In this document: one piece after another, positions 48,528 to 57,747 of the stretch | Position numbering within the stretch: the stretch's first letter is position 1 | How the letters are laid out: the number at the start of each line of letters is the position of its first letter | Origin: Rhodoblastus sp963710275 | GTDB lineage: Bacteria; Pseudomonadota; Alphaproteobacteria; Rhizobiales; Beijerinckiaceae | Length of the DNA stretch: 64,000 nt | NCBI GenBank assembly: GCA_963710275.1 | Contig: CAVPZS010000008.1 | Span: 1,627,829 to 1,691,828, forward strand | Reading direction: 5' to 3' | Position numbers and translations under genes: made by a program | Notes under the pieces: model-generated | The model's input: only the letters and a program-made list of their open reading frames with translations | Databases searched by the model: none | Told to the model about the DNA's origin: nothing

Positions 48528-51500
48528 ATGACGGCCGTGTCTTGCATCACTGAAACCAGGCGCGCCGGCGCGCCGGCCAAAGCGATTTTCGGCTCGAAAT
48601 TCCTTGACGGTTTCCGGCGCCTGCTGGCGGTTCGCGCCGGGGCGGCGGCCCTCGCCTGCCTGCTGCTCGCCCTCGCCTCGGCGGGAATGGCGCATGCTCA
48701 GACGCTTAATTATTCCACAACGACGAGCTTGGCGCAGCCTGCCGGCGGATTGGTCTACGGCCAATCCGTCACCCTCACGGCGACCGTATCCTCCCCGTCT
48801 GGAACGCCGACGGGCTCTGTGACCTTCTCCGTAGGCGGTACGAGCTTCACCGCTCCCGTGGATGCCAGCGGCGTGGCCTCGGCTCAGATACCGCCGCCGG
48901 CGCTGTCGCCCGGCGCCTATCAGGTCGCCGCCGCTTTTAACGGATACGGCAATTTCGTCGGTAGTAATGCCACGCCTGTTAACCTGAACGTGGCCCAGGC
49001 CAGCACGACGACCACCGTGTCATCGTCGCAAAACCCTGCGCCCGTTGGCCAAACCGTCACCTTCACCGCGACCGTGACGGCGGCCTCTCCCGGGTCGGGA
49101 ACGCCGACAGGCACGGTGACCTTCACCGTGCCGGGCATTGGCGTTGGTACCGTGACCTCTCCGCTGGTCGGCGGCGTGGCCTCTGTTCCTGTGCCGCTGG
49201 CCGGCGGCGGGCCGATCACCGCCGTTTACAACGGAGACAGCAATTTTAACGGCAGTACGTCCGCCATCTTGAACGAGACCATAACTGCACCGGCGCCGCC
49301 GACCATCGCCGCTTCTTTCAATCCCTCCACAATCAATGCCGGCGGAACGTCGACCCTCACCGTCACGATCACCAATAACAACGCCGTGGCTTTGACGGGC
49401 ATTACCCTTTCGAGCAGTTTTCCTGCGGGCCTGACGATAACCGGCACTTCGTCGTGCTCCGGGGCGCAGACAGTAAGCAATTCCTCGATTTCATGGACCG
49501 GAGGCGCACTCGGCGCCGGCGCAACGTGCCAAATCAATGGCACGGTCACCGCGGCCACGACCGCGTCGGGCCCGATGACCTACTCGGTGGGCTCGGGTTC
49601 GACGAATGAGGTCGGCAGCTTCACCTCGACTGTCAGCGCGACCCTCACCGTGAACCCCGCCGCCGCGCCCACGGTGACCGGGATTTCGCCCAATACCGGC
49701 CCGACGACCGGCGGAACGTCAGTGACGATCACCGGAACGAATTCTGTCTGGCGCCACGGCCGTCAATTTTGGCAACGTCGCCGCCACGAACGTCACCGTC
49801 GTCAGCGCGACCCAGATCACGGCGGTCTCTCCGGCGACCGGCGCCGGCCCGGTGGATGTCACCGTGAAGACGCCGGGCGGAACCTCGACGACGTCTTCGG
49901 CCGATCAGTTCACCTATGCCGTTCTGCCGCAGACAGGCCTCCAGTTCACCCTGACGCCGGGCGCGCCCATGACAGTCGCCATCACGCCCCAAGTCAATGG
50001 CGCGACCGCTCCGATTTCCTCCTTGGTCATGAGTTTTACGCTGTCGCCGGGCCTGACCCTGAACTCGGCCGGCGGCGCTATCTGGTCCTGCTCGGTAACG
50101 ACCTGCACGTCGACGAGCCCGATCCAGCCCGGCGCTGCGATTCCGCCGGTCAGCCTCAGCGTCAGCGTCAGTCCGGGCGCCACTTCGCCGCAGTCAATCA
50201 ACGTAAACTTGTCGGGCGCCGTTCAGCCGTCAAATGCGACCTTTTCCATTCCACTCCAACCGGCTGTCACCGCGATATCGCCCATTACCGGCCCGATGGC
50301 CGGCGGAACGGCAGTGACGATCACCGGAACGAATTTCGCTGGCGTCTTGGCGGTCAAGTTTGGCGGCGTCGCCGCCACGAACGTCAACGTGATCAGCACG
50401 ACCCAGATCACGGCCACCGCTCCAGCGGCGACCGGCGCCGGTCCAGTGGATGTCACCGTGACGACGGTGGGCGGAACCTCGACGCCCTCCTCGGCCGATC
50501 AGTTTACCTACGCCAGCACGACGGCGCCCATGGTGACCCAGGTTTCGCCCGCCGCCGGCCCGACGACCGGCGGAAACGTGGTGACGATCACCGGAACGAA
50601 TTTGTCCCGCGTCACGGCGATCAGTTTCGGCATCGGCGTCGGCACGCCCTTCACTGTCAACCCGCAGGGAACGAGCATCACGGTCACGGCGCCGGCGCAC
50701 GCCGCCGGACCGGTGATCCTCTACGTTGAGGGCGGCGGCATCGGCTTCACCTTCCCTTACACATACGTGCCGGCCGCGCCGCCGACTGTGGCCTTGTCGG
50801 CGTCGTCGCCCTCGGTCTATTTCGGCGCTCCCGTGACCCTGACCGCGACCGTTTCCGGCGGCCTGTCGCCGACCGGCGCCGTCACCTTCCAGGACGGATC
50901 GACCGTGCTTGGAAAAGTCGCACTGTCCGGTTCGACCGCGCGCCTCACCGTCTCGTCGCTGGCCGCCGGCGTCCATTCGATTGTCGCGGCCTATGGCGGC
51001 GACGCCAACAACCCGGCGGCGACCTCCGGCGTGGCGACGATCAGCGTCAACGCCCGGCCCAATCCCGCCGCGAATTCCGACGTCATCGGCCTTGTCGCCG
51101 CCCAGGTCTCCACGGCCACCCGCTTTGGCCAGACCCAGATCGACAATACCGCCCGCCGCTTCGAGCAATGGCATGACGAGGACGACGAGGATTTCACGCC
51201 GAATGTCCAGCCGCAAGGCCAGGGGCGCGCCTTCGGGCCGTCCGCTTTCGGCGGCGGCGGATCGGGCGGCCTGTCCGCCCTGGCCGGCGGCGGCTCGGCG
51301 AGCGCCGCCAATCCGGCCGGCGGCGGCGCCACGCTGGCCGCGGCCAGCGGCTTCCCGGCGGCGCAAGGCTTTTCTCCGCCGCCTCCGGGGCAATTCCTGG
51401 CCTATTCCGCCGACGACCCGCGCGCCAACGGCCTGGCGAAGACCAATGATTCCGAGCGCGCGATCCAGGCTCTGGCCGGCGGCCTGCCCATGGCCGTCGC

Positions 51501-52356
51501 GTCGCTCGACAAGGCCAATGTCCTGCCGTTCCATGTCTGGATGGCGGGGTCGATCGACTTCGGCCGGCTCAAGGCCGACGGGAGCGCCGACAACCATTTC
51601 GCCACCTCGGGCATGACGCTCGGCTTCGACGGCCGTGTCGCCGATAAGCTCAAGGCCGGCGTCGCGCTCGGCTTTGGCGCGGACCACTCGGCGATCGGAA
51701 CCGACGGAACCAAGGTCGACGCCTCGACCTTCAACGCCATGGTTTACGCCGATTATCGCATCATGCCCCATTCCTTCATCGACCTGACCGCCGGTTATGG
51801 CGGGCTGCGCTATAATCTTGCGCGCTGGTCGACGGACGGCGACGTCATGCTCAATGGCGTCCGCGACGGCGCCAACGCCTTCGGTTCGATCGCCTTCACC
51901 CAGGAAATCAAATGGGAGGGCCTGAAGTTCTCGCCCTATGGCCGGGTCGACATCATCCGGACGATGCTCGACGGCTATACCGAAACCGGTTCGAGCATCT
52001 GGGCCTTGAACTACAATACGCTGGACGAGACGACCGTCTCGGGCGTCCTCGGCGCACGCGTCGCCTACAAAATCCCGACCGCATGGGGGCTGCTGACGCC
52101 GATGGCGCGGCTCGAATACCGCCACGCTTTCGAGGGCGGCTATGCGCAGGGTCTGAATTACGCCGATCTGGCGGGCAGCCCTGGCTACGTCCTGCCGGGG
52201 TCCGCGATCGCCCGCGACGCGCTCACCGGCGGCGTCACGCTGCGCGCCCAGACCAATGACCTGCTGACGCTGGAGCTCGAATATCTCCTCACCGGCGGAA
52301 TCGACAATCAGCTGCTGGCGCAGAGAATCCGCGCTTCGGCGAATTACGCCTTCTGA
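48528..52356 (+). CDS. Autotransporter with Ig-like and IPT/TIG repeats, frameshifted
   Basis: A large surface protein of about 1276 residues. A long N-terminal signal (LLAVRAGAAALACLLLALAS, ending AHA) precedes Ig-like repeats at about residues 64-160 and 155-250 (VTLTATVSSPSGTPTGSVTF), a DUF11-like segment, three IPT/TIG repeats starting near 381, 577 and 667 (TGISPNTGPTTGGTSVTITG), another Ig-like repeat to 845, a Gly/Ala linker, and an autotransporter beta-barrel from about 990 to the C-terminal aromatic NYAF. An extra T near 49744 shifts the frame inside the first IPT repeat; without it the text is ITGTNLSGATAVNFG. Probably an adhesin; the passenger shows no enzymatic motif. Confidence 0.88.
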
Positions 52357-52378
52357 GCGCAGGCCGGCAGGGCGTGTC

Positions 52379-53092
52379 TCAAGAAACAACGCTCTGCAGA
52401 AAGCCGGTCAGATCCTGCGTCACGAAATCCACGTGCGGCGGGGTGTGGTCGTGCTTTTCCCAGTCCTCGCGATGGTCGGTCGCCCCGTGGGGCGGCCGGA
52501 CTAGCACCGTCAGCATGCCCTGCTCGTGCGGCGCCTCAAGATTATGGACGATATCCTCGAACATCGCCGCGCGCGAGGGATCGACCGCGTGCCGCTCGAA
52601 AAAGCGCGTAAAAGTCTGCAAGGCGGGTTTCGGCAGGTAGTCCGCCGCCTCGATGCCGAACACGTCCTCGAACAGATGGTCGATGCCCAGCTGTTTCGCC
52701 GTGGCCAGCGCGTGGGCGTGCGAGCCGTTGGTGAGGATCAGCTTGCGCCCTGGCAGCGCCTCGATCGCGCGCGCCAGCGCCGGATTGGGCGCCAGCGAGG
52801 AGCGGTCGATGTCATGGACGAAATGCAGGAACTCTTCTGGCGCAATGCCATATTCGTGGATGAGCCCTGACAGGGTCGTACCAAAACGCTGATAATAATA
52901 TTTCTGGAGCGCGCGGGACGAGATGCCGTCCAACCCGAAAAGCGCAATCAGATAGGCGGTGATACGCGCGTCGATCAGCGGCCAGAGGTCGCTGTCGGGC
53001 GGATAGAGCGTGTTGTCGAGGTCGAACACCCAGGTGTCGACCCGGCGGAAGGCCGCCAGGTCGTGGGGAAGATCGGCCGCGCCCTGGGTCAC
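52379..53092 (-). CDS. HAD-family pyrimidine 5'-nucleotidase-like hydrolase
   Basis: A 237-residue HAD hydrolase of the pyrimidine 5'-nucleotidase (SDT1-like) type. Motif I is TWVFDLDNTLYPPDSDL with the nucleophile Asp; motif II is LILTNGSHAHA; motif III/IV is KPALQTFTRFFERHAV with MFEDIVHNLEAPHEQGM. Start overlaps the end of argB by 4 nt (ATGA), which fixes the operon order engB-argB-HAD seen in many Rhizobiales. Probably dephosphorylates UMP/CMP or related phosphates. Confidence 0.88.
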   Translation of the reverse strand: MTQGAADLPHDLAAFRRVDTWVFDLDNTLYPPDSDLWPLIDARITAYLIALFGLDGISSRALQKYYYQRFGTTLSGLIHEYGIAPEEFLHFVHDIDRSSLAPNPALARAIEALPGRKLILTNGSHAHALATAKQLGIDHLFEDVFGIEAADYLPKPALQTFTRFFERHAVDPSRAAMFEDIVHNLEAPHEQGMLTVLVRPPHGATDHREDWEKHDHTPPHVDFVTQDLTGFLQSVVS

Positions 53093-53985
53093 CGCGTGAT
53101 CAGCGTGCCGGCGCCGTGATCGGTCAAAAGTTCGATCAGAACGGCATGGGGAATCTTGCCGTCGAGGATAACCACGCCCTCCACGCCCTTCTCGATCGCG
53201 TAGATGCAGGTTTCGACTTTCGGGATCATGCCGCCGGTGATGGTGCCGTCCGCGATGAGGCCGGGAATCTCGCCAATGCGCAATTGCTTGATCAGGTTCT
53301 TGTCCTTGTCGAGCACGCCCGGCACATCGGTCAGCAGCAGCAGCCGCTTGGCGCCGAGCGCCCCGGCGATGGCGCCGGCAAAGGTGTCGGCGTTGACGTT
53401 GAAGGTCTCGCCGGCCGCCCCCTGGGCGATGGGGGCGAGCACAGGAATCAGCTCGCGGCCGAGCACCTGCTCCAGCACGGTGGAATCGACTTTCGAGGGC
53501 TCGCCAACGAAGCCGAGATCGACCGCGGTCTTGCCGTCCTGCTCGGCCTTCACCACTTTCGCGGCGGTGACCATGTTGCCGTCCTTGCCGCAGAGCCCGA
53601 TGGCGCGGCCGCCCTCATTGTTGATGAAGCCGACGATCTGCTTGTTGATGGCGCCGGCCAGCACCATTTCGACCACTTCGACCGTGGCCTTGTCGGTCAC
53701 GCGCAAGCCGTCGGCGAATTCGGACTTGATGCCGAGTTTTCCGAGCATGGCGCCGATCTGCGGTCCGCCGCCGTGGACCACAACCGGGTTCACGCCGGAT
53801 TGTTCGAGCAAAACCATGTCGCGGGCGAAATCGCGCGCCACCAATTCGTCGCCCATGGCGTGGCCGCCATATTTCACCACGACGATGGTGTCGTCGTAAT
53901 GGAGCATGTGCGGCAGGGCCTGCATCAGGATCTTGGCCTGATCTATGGCCGCGGCCTGGTCAAGGGGGCGGGAGGCTTCGCTCAT
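53089..53985 (-). CDS. argB: Acetylglutamate kinase
   Basis: Second enzyme of arginine biosynthesis, phosphorylating N-acetylglutamate in the cytosol; 298 residues, normal length. Motifs: DTIVVVKYGGHAMGDE with the catalytic Lys, NPVVVHGGGPQIGAMLGKLG, the AEVVEMVLAGAINKQIVGFI-like segment, NVNADTFAGAIAGALGAKRL, LLLTDVPGVLDKDKNLIKQL and ITGGMIPKVETCIYAIEKGV. An N-terminal extension (SEASRPLDQAAAIDQAKILM) is of the arginine-sensitive hexameric type, so feedback inhibition by arginine is likely. Confidence 0.96.
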   Translation of the reverse strand: MSEASRPLDQAAAIDQAKILMQALPHMLHYDDTIVVVKYGGHAMGDELVARDFARDMVLLEQSGVNPVVVHGGGPQIGAMLGKLGIKSEFADGLRVTDKATVEVVEMVLAGAINKQIVGFINNEGGRAIGLCGKDGNMVTAAKVVKAEQDGKTAVDLGFVGEPSKVDSTVLEQVLGRELIPVLAPIAQGAAGETFNVNADTFAGAIAGALGAKRLLLLTDVPGVLDKDKNLIKQLRIGEIPGLIADGTITGGMIPKVETCIYAIEKGVEGVVILDGKIPHAVLIELLTDHGAGTLITR

Positions 53986-54032
53986 CTGTGGCGCCTTTGC
54001 AAAACCGGGAGGGCGCGGCCTGTCTAGCCGAT

Positions 54033-54716
54033 TTACGCCCGGTCGAAAACCGTCTTGTCGCGCTCGAACAGCAGTCTCGCGATGGTTTCGCGAAGCTCCG
54101 ACATGCCATCGCCCTTGTGCGATGACACGAACAGGACCTCGGGATGGGCAGCCGGATGCCCGCGCAGCGCGGCCTGGGCGTCGGCGATCGTCTTCTCGAT
54201 CTGCGACAGCTTCACTTCATCGCGCTTGGTCAGGACGATCTGATAGGACAGAGCCGCCTGGTCGAGCTGCTTGAGCATGTCATGGTCGACGTCCTTGAGG
54301 CCGTGCCGTCCGTCGATCAGCACGAAAACGCGGGCGAGCGGCGCCCGTCCGCGCAGGAACTCCTTCATCAGCCGCGTCCAGTTGGCGATCTTTTCCTTGG
54401 AGACCGCGGCATAGCCATAGCCGGGCATGTCGACCAGGCGCAGCAAAGGCTTTTCCGGGTCGGGGCCGAGGTTGAAGAAGTTCAGCTGCTGGGTGCGTCC
54501 CGGCGTATGGGCGACGCGGGCCAGCGTCTTGCGGGCGGTCAACGCATTGAGCAGGGAGGACTTGCCGACATTGGAGCGGCCGGCGAAGGCGATTTCCGGC
54601 GGCCCCATCGGCGGCAGGCCGTCGATCTTGTCCGCCGCCCAAATGAAGTCGCAAGCCTGCGCGAACAGCTTTCGGCCGATTTCCGCGAAGTCCAGTTCCT
54701 GGTCGGCGTCGGTCAT
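54033..54716 (-). CDS. engB: Ribosome biogenesis GTPase YsxC/EngB
   Basis: Small GTPase for late 50S assembly, 227 residues. G1 is AFAGRSNVGKSSLLNALTAR, G2 around RVAHTPGRTQQLNFF, G3 LVDMPGYGYAAVSKE, G4 IVLTKRDEVK and G5 FVSSHKGDG. All nucleotide-binding motifs are intact. It lies between yidC and argB, in the rpmH-rnpA-yidC block on the same strand. A 62-bp palindromic repeat separates it from yidC. Confidence 0.95.
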   Translation of the reverse strand: MTDADQELDFAEIGRKLFAQACDFIWAADKIDGLPPMGPPEIAFAGRSNVGKSSLLNALTARKTLARVAHTPGRTQQLNFFNLGPDPEKPLLRLVDMPGYGYAAVSKEKIANWTRLMKEFLRGRAPLARVFVLIDGRHGLKDVDHDMLKQLDQAALSYQIVLTKRDEVKLSQIEKTIADAQAALRGHPAAHPEVLFVSSHKGDGMSELRETIARLLFERDKTVFDRA

Positions 54717-54741
54717 GGGTGCATACCTCTTAATCCGCGCC

Positions 54742-54803
54742 CGTCATTGCGTGCGGAACGAAGCCGTGTGAATAGCTTCGTCGCTTCTCTCCTCGCAATG
54801 ACG
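54742..54803. repeat. REP-like palindromic intergenic element
   Basis: The ends, CGTCATTGCG (54742-54751) and CGCAATGACG (54794-54803), are perfect inverted repeats, and the interior pairs partly (AACGAAG with CTTCGT). This end sequence is typical of dispersed palindromic elements in alphaproteobacterial intergenic regions. It lies between the stop of yidC and the start of engB. Confidence 0.6.
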
Positions 54804-54820
54804 ACCCACTGTGAACGCGA

Positions 54821-56650
54821 TCACGTCGCCTTGCGCGCAAACGTCTTTTTCAGATTGTCGAACAGTTCGACCTTCACGCCGGCCTTCTTCATGATCAGCG
54901 TCTGCTGCGCCACGGAAAGGAAGTTGTTCCACGACCAGTAGATCACCAGGCCCGCCGGGAAGGAGCCGAGCATGAAGGTGAAGATCACCGGCATCCAGGC
55001 GAACATGGTCTTCTGCACGGGGTCGGCCGGCTCGGGGTTCATCTTCATCTGCACCCACATGGTCACGCCCATGACGAGCGGCCAGATGCCGAGATGCAGC
55101 AGGTGCCCGACCATCGGCATTTGCGTCGGATCGTAGTGCAACAGGCCGAACAGGGTGAAAACATTGGTCGGATCGGGCGAGGCCAGATCCTTGATCCAGC
55201 CGAAGAAGGGCGCCTGGCGCATTTCGATGGCGACGAACAGCACCTTGTAAAGCGAGAAGAACACGGGGATCTGCAGCACGACCGGCAGGCAGCCCGACAC
55301 GGGATTGATCTTCTCCCGCTTGTAGAGCTCCATGATCTCCTGCTGCTGCTTCGCCTTGTCGTCGGCATATTGCTCCTGGATCGCCTTCATCTTGGGCTGA
55401 ACCGTCTTCATCTTGGCCATGGACAAGTAGGACTTGCTGGCCAGCGGGAAGAACAGGGCCTTGACGAGCAGCGTGATGACCAGGATGGCGACGCCGAAAT
55501 TGCCGACGATCTTGTAGATCGTCTCCAGCAGCCAGAACATCGGCCGGGTGATGAAGTGGAAATAGCCCCAGTCGATCAGCATGTCGAATTTCTTGACGCC
55601 GAGATCGTTCTGGTAATGGTCGAGCACCTTCGACTCCTTCGCGCCGGCGAAGACGCGGGTAGTCATGGCGAGACTGGCGCCGGGCGCAATGGTCTTGGCC
55701 TCGGCGAAGACGTCGGTCTGGTATTGCGGCTGCGCGCCGGAAAATTCACGGAACCAGCCCTTGTAGCTCTCGGACTGATCGGGAATGATCGCCGTGGCCC
55801 AATATTTGTCGGTATAGCCAAGCCAGCCGCCCTGAGCGAAGCTGTCGACCGGCATCACCTTGGCCTGATTGGTTTCCTTCTTGATCGCCGCATAGGTCAG
55901 TTCGGTGGACGGGCTGTCCGCGCCGATCACGCCGATGAAACCTTCGTGCAGCACCGCGTAGCCGGACGTCTTCGGCTGGCCCTGTCGCGTATCCGTCGCA
56001 TCGGGGTAGAGCGTGACCGGCTCCTTGCCCGTATTCTCCACCGTGTCGGCGACGGTGAACATGTAGAATTCGTCGACCGAGATCTTGCGCTTGAAAACCA
56101 GGCCCTTGTGGTTGTCATAGCTCAGCGTGACCGGCGAGTTCTCCGTGAGCTTTGCGCCGTCGGCGGTCCACAGCGAATCGGATTTGGGCAGGTCGAGGCT
56201 GACGCCGCGCGGCGCGATATAGTTGATGTCGATGAAATAGCCGTCTGGCGCGCCGGAGGGCGACAGCAGCACGATGTTCGGGCTGTTGGGGTCGGTTGTC
56301 TCGCGATAGTTCTTCAGTTCGATGTCATCGAGCCGCGCGCCTTTGAGGGCGATGGTGCCGAACATGCTCTTGGTGTCGATGACGATGCGCGGGCTCTGCA
56401 GCAGGGCGTCGGCGCGATTGAGCGGCTGGTCGGGCGCGACCGGATTGGCCGCGCCGGGAGCGCCCGCGGCCGCCGATTCCGCCGGATTGCCCGGTTTCGC
56501 CTGGCTGGCAGGATTGATCTGCTCGAGCTGGCTCTCGGTCTGGCGGGCCTGTTTCACCTTCGGCGCGCCGTAAAAATGGTTCCAGCCGACGATGACCAGG
56601 AGCGAAAGGGCCATGGCGAGGATGAGGTTCTTGGGATCCTGCTGCTGCAT
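54821..56650 (-). CDS. yidC: Membrane protein insertase YidC
   Basis: Inner-membrane insertase, 609 residues. An N-terminal helix (NLILAMALSLLVIVGWNHFY) and a large periplasmic beta domain (residues about 60-350) precede the conserved five-helix core: FHFITRPMFWLLETIYKIVG, FGVAILVITLLVKALFFPLA, MAKMKTVQPKMKAIQEQYAD, MELYKREKINPVSGCLPVVL with QIPVFFSLYKVLF, and MFAWMPVIFTFMLGSFPAGL then YWSWNNFLSVAQQ. The ATG at 56650 (MQQQDPKN) was preferred to a TTG at 56671 because it matches the family start and lies just after rnpA. Confidence 0.96.
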   Translation of the reverse strand: MQQQDPKNLILAMALSLLVIVGWNHFYGAPKVKQARQTESQLEQINPASQAKPGNPAESAAAGAPGAANPVAPDQPLNRADALLQSPRIVIDTKSMFGTIALKGARLDDIELKNYRETTDPNSPNIVLLSPSGAPDGYFIDINYIAPRGVSLDLPKSDSLWTADGAKLTENSPVTLSYDNHKGLVFKRKISVDEFYMFTVADTVENTGKEPVTLYPDATDTRQGQPKTSGYAVLHEGFIGVIGADSPSTELTYAAIKKETNQAKVMPVDSFAQGGWLGYTDKYWATAIIPDQSESYKGWFREFSGAQPQYQTDVFAEAKTIAPGASLAMTTRVFAGAKESKVLDHYQNDLGVKKFDMLIDWGYFHFITRPMFWLLETIYKIVGNFGVAILVITLLVKALFFPLASKSYLSMAKMKTVQPKMKAIQEQYADDKAKQQQEIMELYKREKINPVSGCLPVVLQIPVFFSLYKVLFVAIEMRQAPFFGWIKDLASPDPTNVFTLFGLLHYDPTQMPMVGHLLHLGIWPLVMGVTMWVQMKMNPEPADPVQKTMFAWMPVIFTFMLGSFPAGLVIYWSWNNFLSVAQQTLIMKKAGVKVELFDNLKKTFARKAT

Positions 56651-56652
56651 GT

Positions 56653-57132
56653 TCAATGGTCTTGCTTGCAATCGGCGGCCGATGAGGCGGGAGGCCGGCT
56701 GTCTGGGCCGGACTGGCGGATTTTGGTCTCGTGGATTCGGACGAGGGCGCGGGCGATTTCGCGGGTCAAGTCCTCGAAGGGGGCGGTCAGCGCCTCGATG
56801 CGCGCAACCAGCACATAATCATGGCGGGGCTTGGGCAGCGCGCCGTCGGCCAGCCGCACCGCTTCACGCAAACGGCGGCGGATGCGGTTGCGGACGACGG
56901 AATTGCCGACTTTCTTGGTGACGGTGAAGCCGAAACGCGGCGCGTCCGCGTTTTCCGAGGCTTCCCCCGCAACCTCGCGCTGGCGCCCCTGCAGCACGAA
57001 ACAGCGCTGGTGCTGGCGGCGCCCCTTGGCGGCGGCAAGGAAGTCGGCGCGCTTTTTAAGGCGCGCGACCGGTGGCCGCACGCCTTGAGCCGCGAAAGCG
57101 GGTGGAATTTCGCCGTCGCCGGGACGGGTCAT
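56653..57132 (-). CDS. rnpA: Ribonuclease P protein component
   Basis: Protein subunit of RNase P, which removes 5' leaders of pre-tRNA. The core ARLKKRADFLAAAKGRRQHQ and FGFTVTKKVGNSVVRNRIRR with RLREAVRL is the family's RNA-binding motif, followed by HDYVLVAR. From the ATG at 57132 it has 159 residues; the first 20 or so and the Pro/Ser tail are extensions beyond the usual 120, so a later start is possible. It sits between rpmH and yidC, the standard bacterial arrangement. Confidence 0.93.
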   Translation of the reverse strand: MTRPGDGEIPPAFAAQGVRPPVARLKKRADFLAAAKGRRQHQRCFVLQGRQREVAGEASENADAPRFGFTVTKKVGNSVVRNRIRRRLREAVRLADGALPKPRHDYVLVARIEALTAPFEDLTREIARALVRIHETKIRQSGPDSRPPASSAADCKQDH

Positions 57133-57169
57133 GGCCGGGCGCGCCAGAACGACTTCCGGCGCCTCGACA

Positions 57170-57304
57170 TCAGGCCGAAAGGCGCTTGCGGCCACGCGCG
57201 CGACGGGCGGCGATGACCTTGCGGCCGCCGACGGTGGCCATGCGGGCGCGAAAACCGTGGCGACGCTTGCGCACGAGCTTGGAGGGTTGATAGGTCCGCT
57301 TCAC
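57170..57304 (-). CDS. rpmH: 50S ribosomal protein L34
   Basis: A 44-residue highly basic ribosomal protein. Translating from a GTG at 57304 gives MKRTYQPSKLVRKRRHGFRA then RMATVGGRKVIAARRARGRK and RLSA, a full-length L34. rnpA starts 37 nt downstream. The GTG initiation is usual for this gene in many bacteria, and no ATG is available. Confidence 0.96.
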   Translation of the reverse strand: MKRTYQPSKLVRKRRHGFRARMATVGGRKVIAARRARGRKRLSA

Positions 57305-57668
57305 GGGTATGCTCCGGTTTGCCTTGGCGCGTCGACAGGGAGACCTGGACGCGCGCGCTTATTACAAAGGGTTCACGCTTCGCCGCTTTTTCATCGCCAA
57401 TGACGAAAAACGACGTCGGCGCGAAGCCGAAATCGCGAGCGGCCTTATAAAGGCATGGCCCAGGAAAAGTCAACGCGAAGCCGGCAGGAATCCCGGAATG
57501 GAATTCGGCGTGGAATTCGGAAGCGAAACCCGAGCGCGGCTTTGCCGTTGGCAACGGGCGCGGCGAAAAAAGCCGGCGCGGGCGATTTTGCTTTGATAGG
57601 GCTATTGCCAAGGCGAGCGAGAGCGGCTAAACAGCGCCCCTGCCGCGACGCCATCCGCGCCGCGCAAC
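57305..57668. other. Non-coding stretch upstream of rpmH
   Basis: No credible gene on either strand. It must hold the rpmH promoter (a TAATAA lies about 60 nt before the start) and the tRNA promoter. A short direct repeat of TGGAATTCGG occurs around 57495-57520. No further structure is seen. Confidence 0.5.
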
Positions 57669-57747
57669 GCGCCCGTAGCTCAGCTGGATAGAGCACTAGA
57701 CTACGAATCTCAGGGGTCAGAGGTTCGAAATCCTTTCGGGCGCGCCA
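57669..57747 (+). tRNA. tRNA-Arg (anticodon ACG), with two extra bases
   Basis: Acceptor stem GCGCCCG/CGGGCGC, D-arm GCTC-AGCTGGATA-GAGC, anticodon loop CTACGAA (ACG, read as ICG), T-arm AGAGG/CCTTT and an encoded CCA are all present. Two bases do not fit: the 3' anticodon strand reads TCTCAG where TCTAG would pair perfectly with CTAGA, and the T-loop is TTCGAAAT, one base too long. Both lie in the 3' half, which overlaps the recombinase gene. They may be sequence errors or true lesions left by integration. Confidence 0.85.
57705..57747. other. Likely attachment site of the integrated element
   Basis: The recombinase gene ends inside the 3' half of the tRNA-Arg gene, antisense to it. This is the usual arrangement when an element recombines at a tRNA 3' end and rebuilds the gene. 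The other boundary copy is not in the window, so exact core limits are unknown. Confidence 0.45.

Noticed and set aside
55094..56818. 574-codon open frame on the plus strand
   Set aside because: Antisense to yidC, which is unmistakable.
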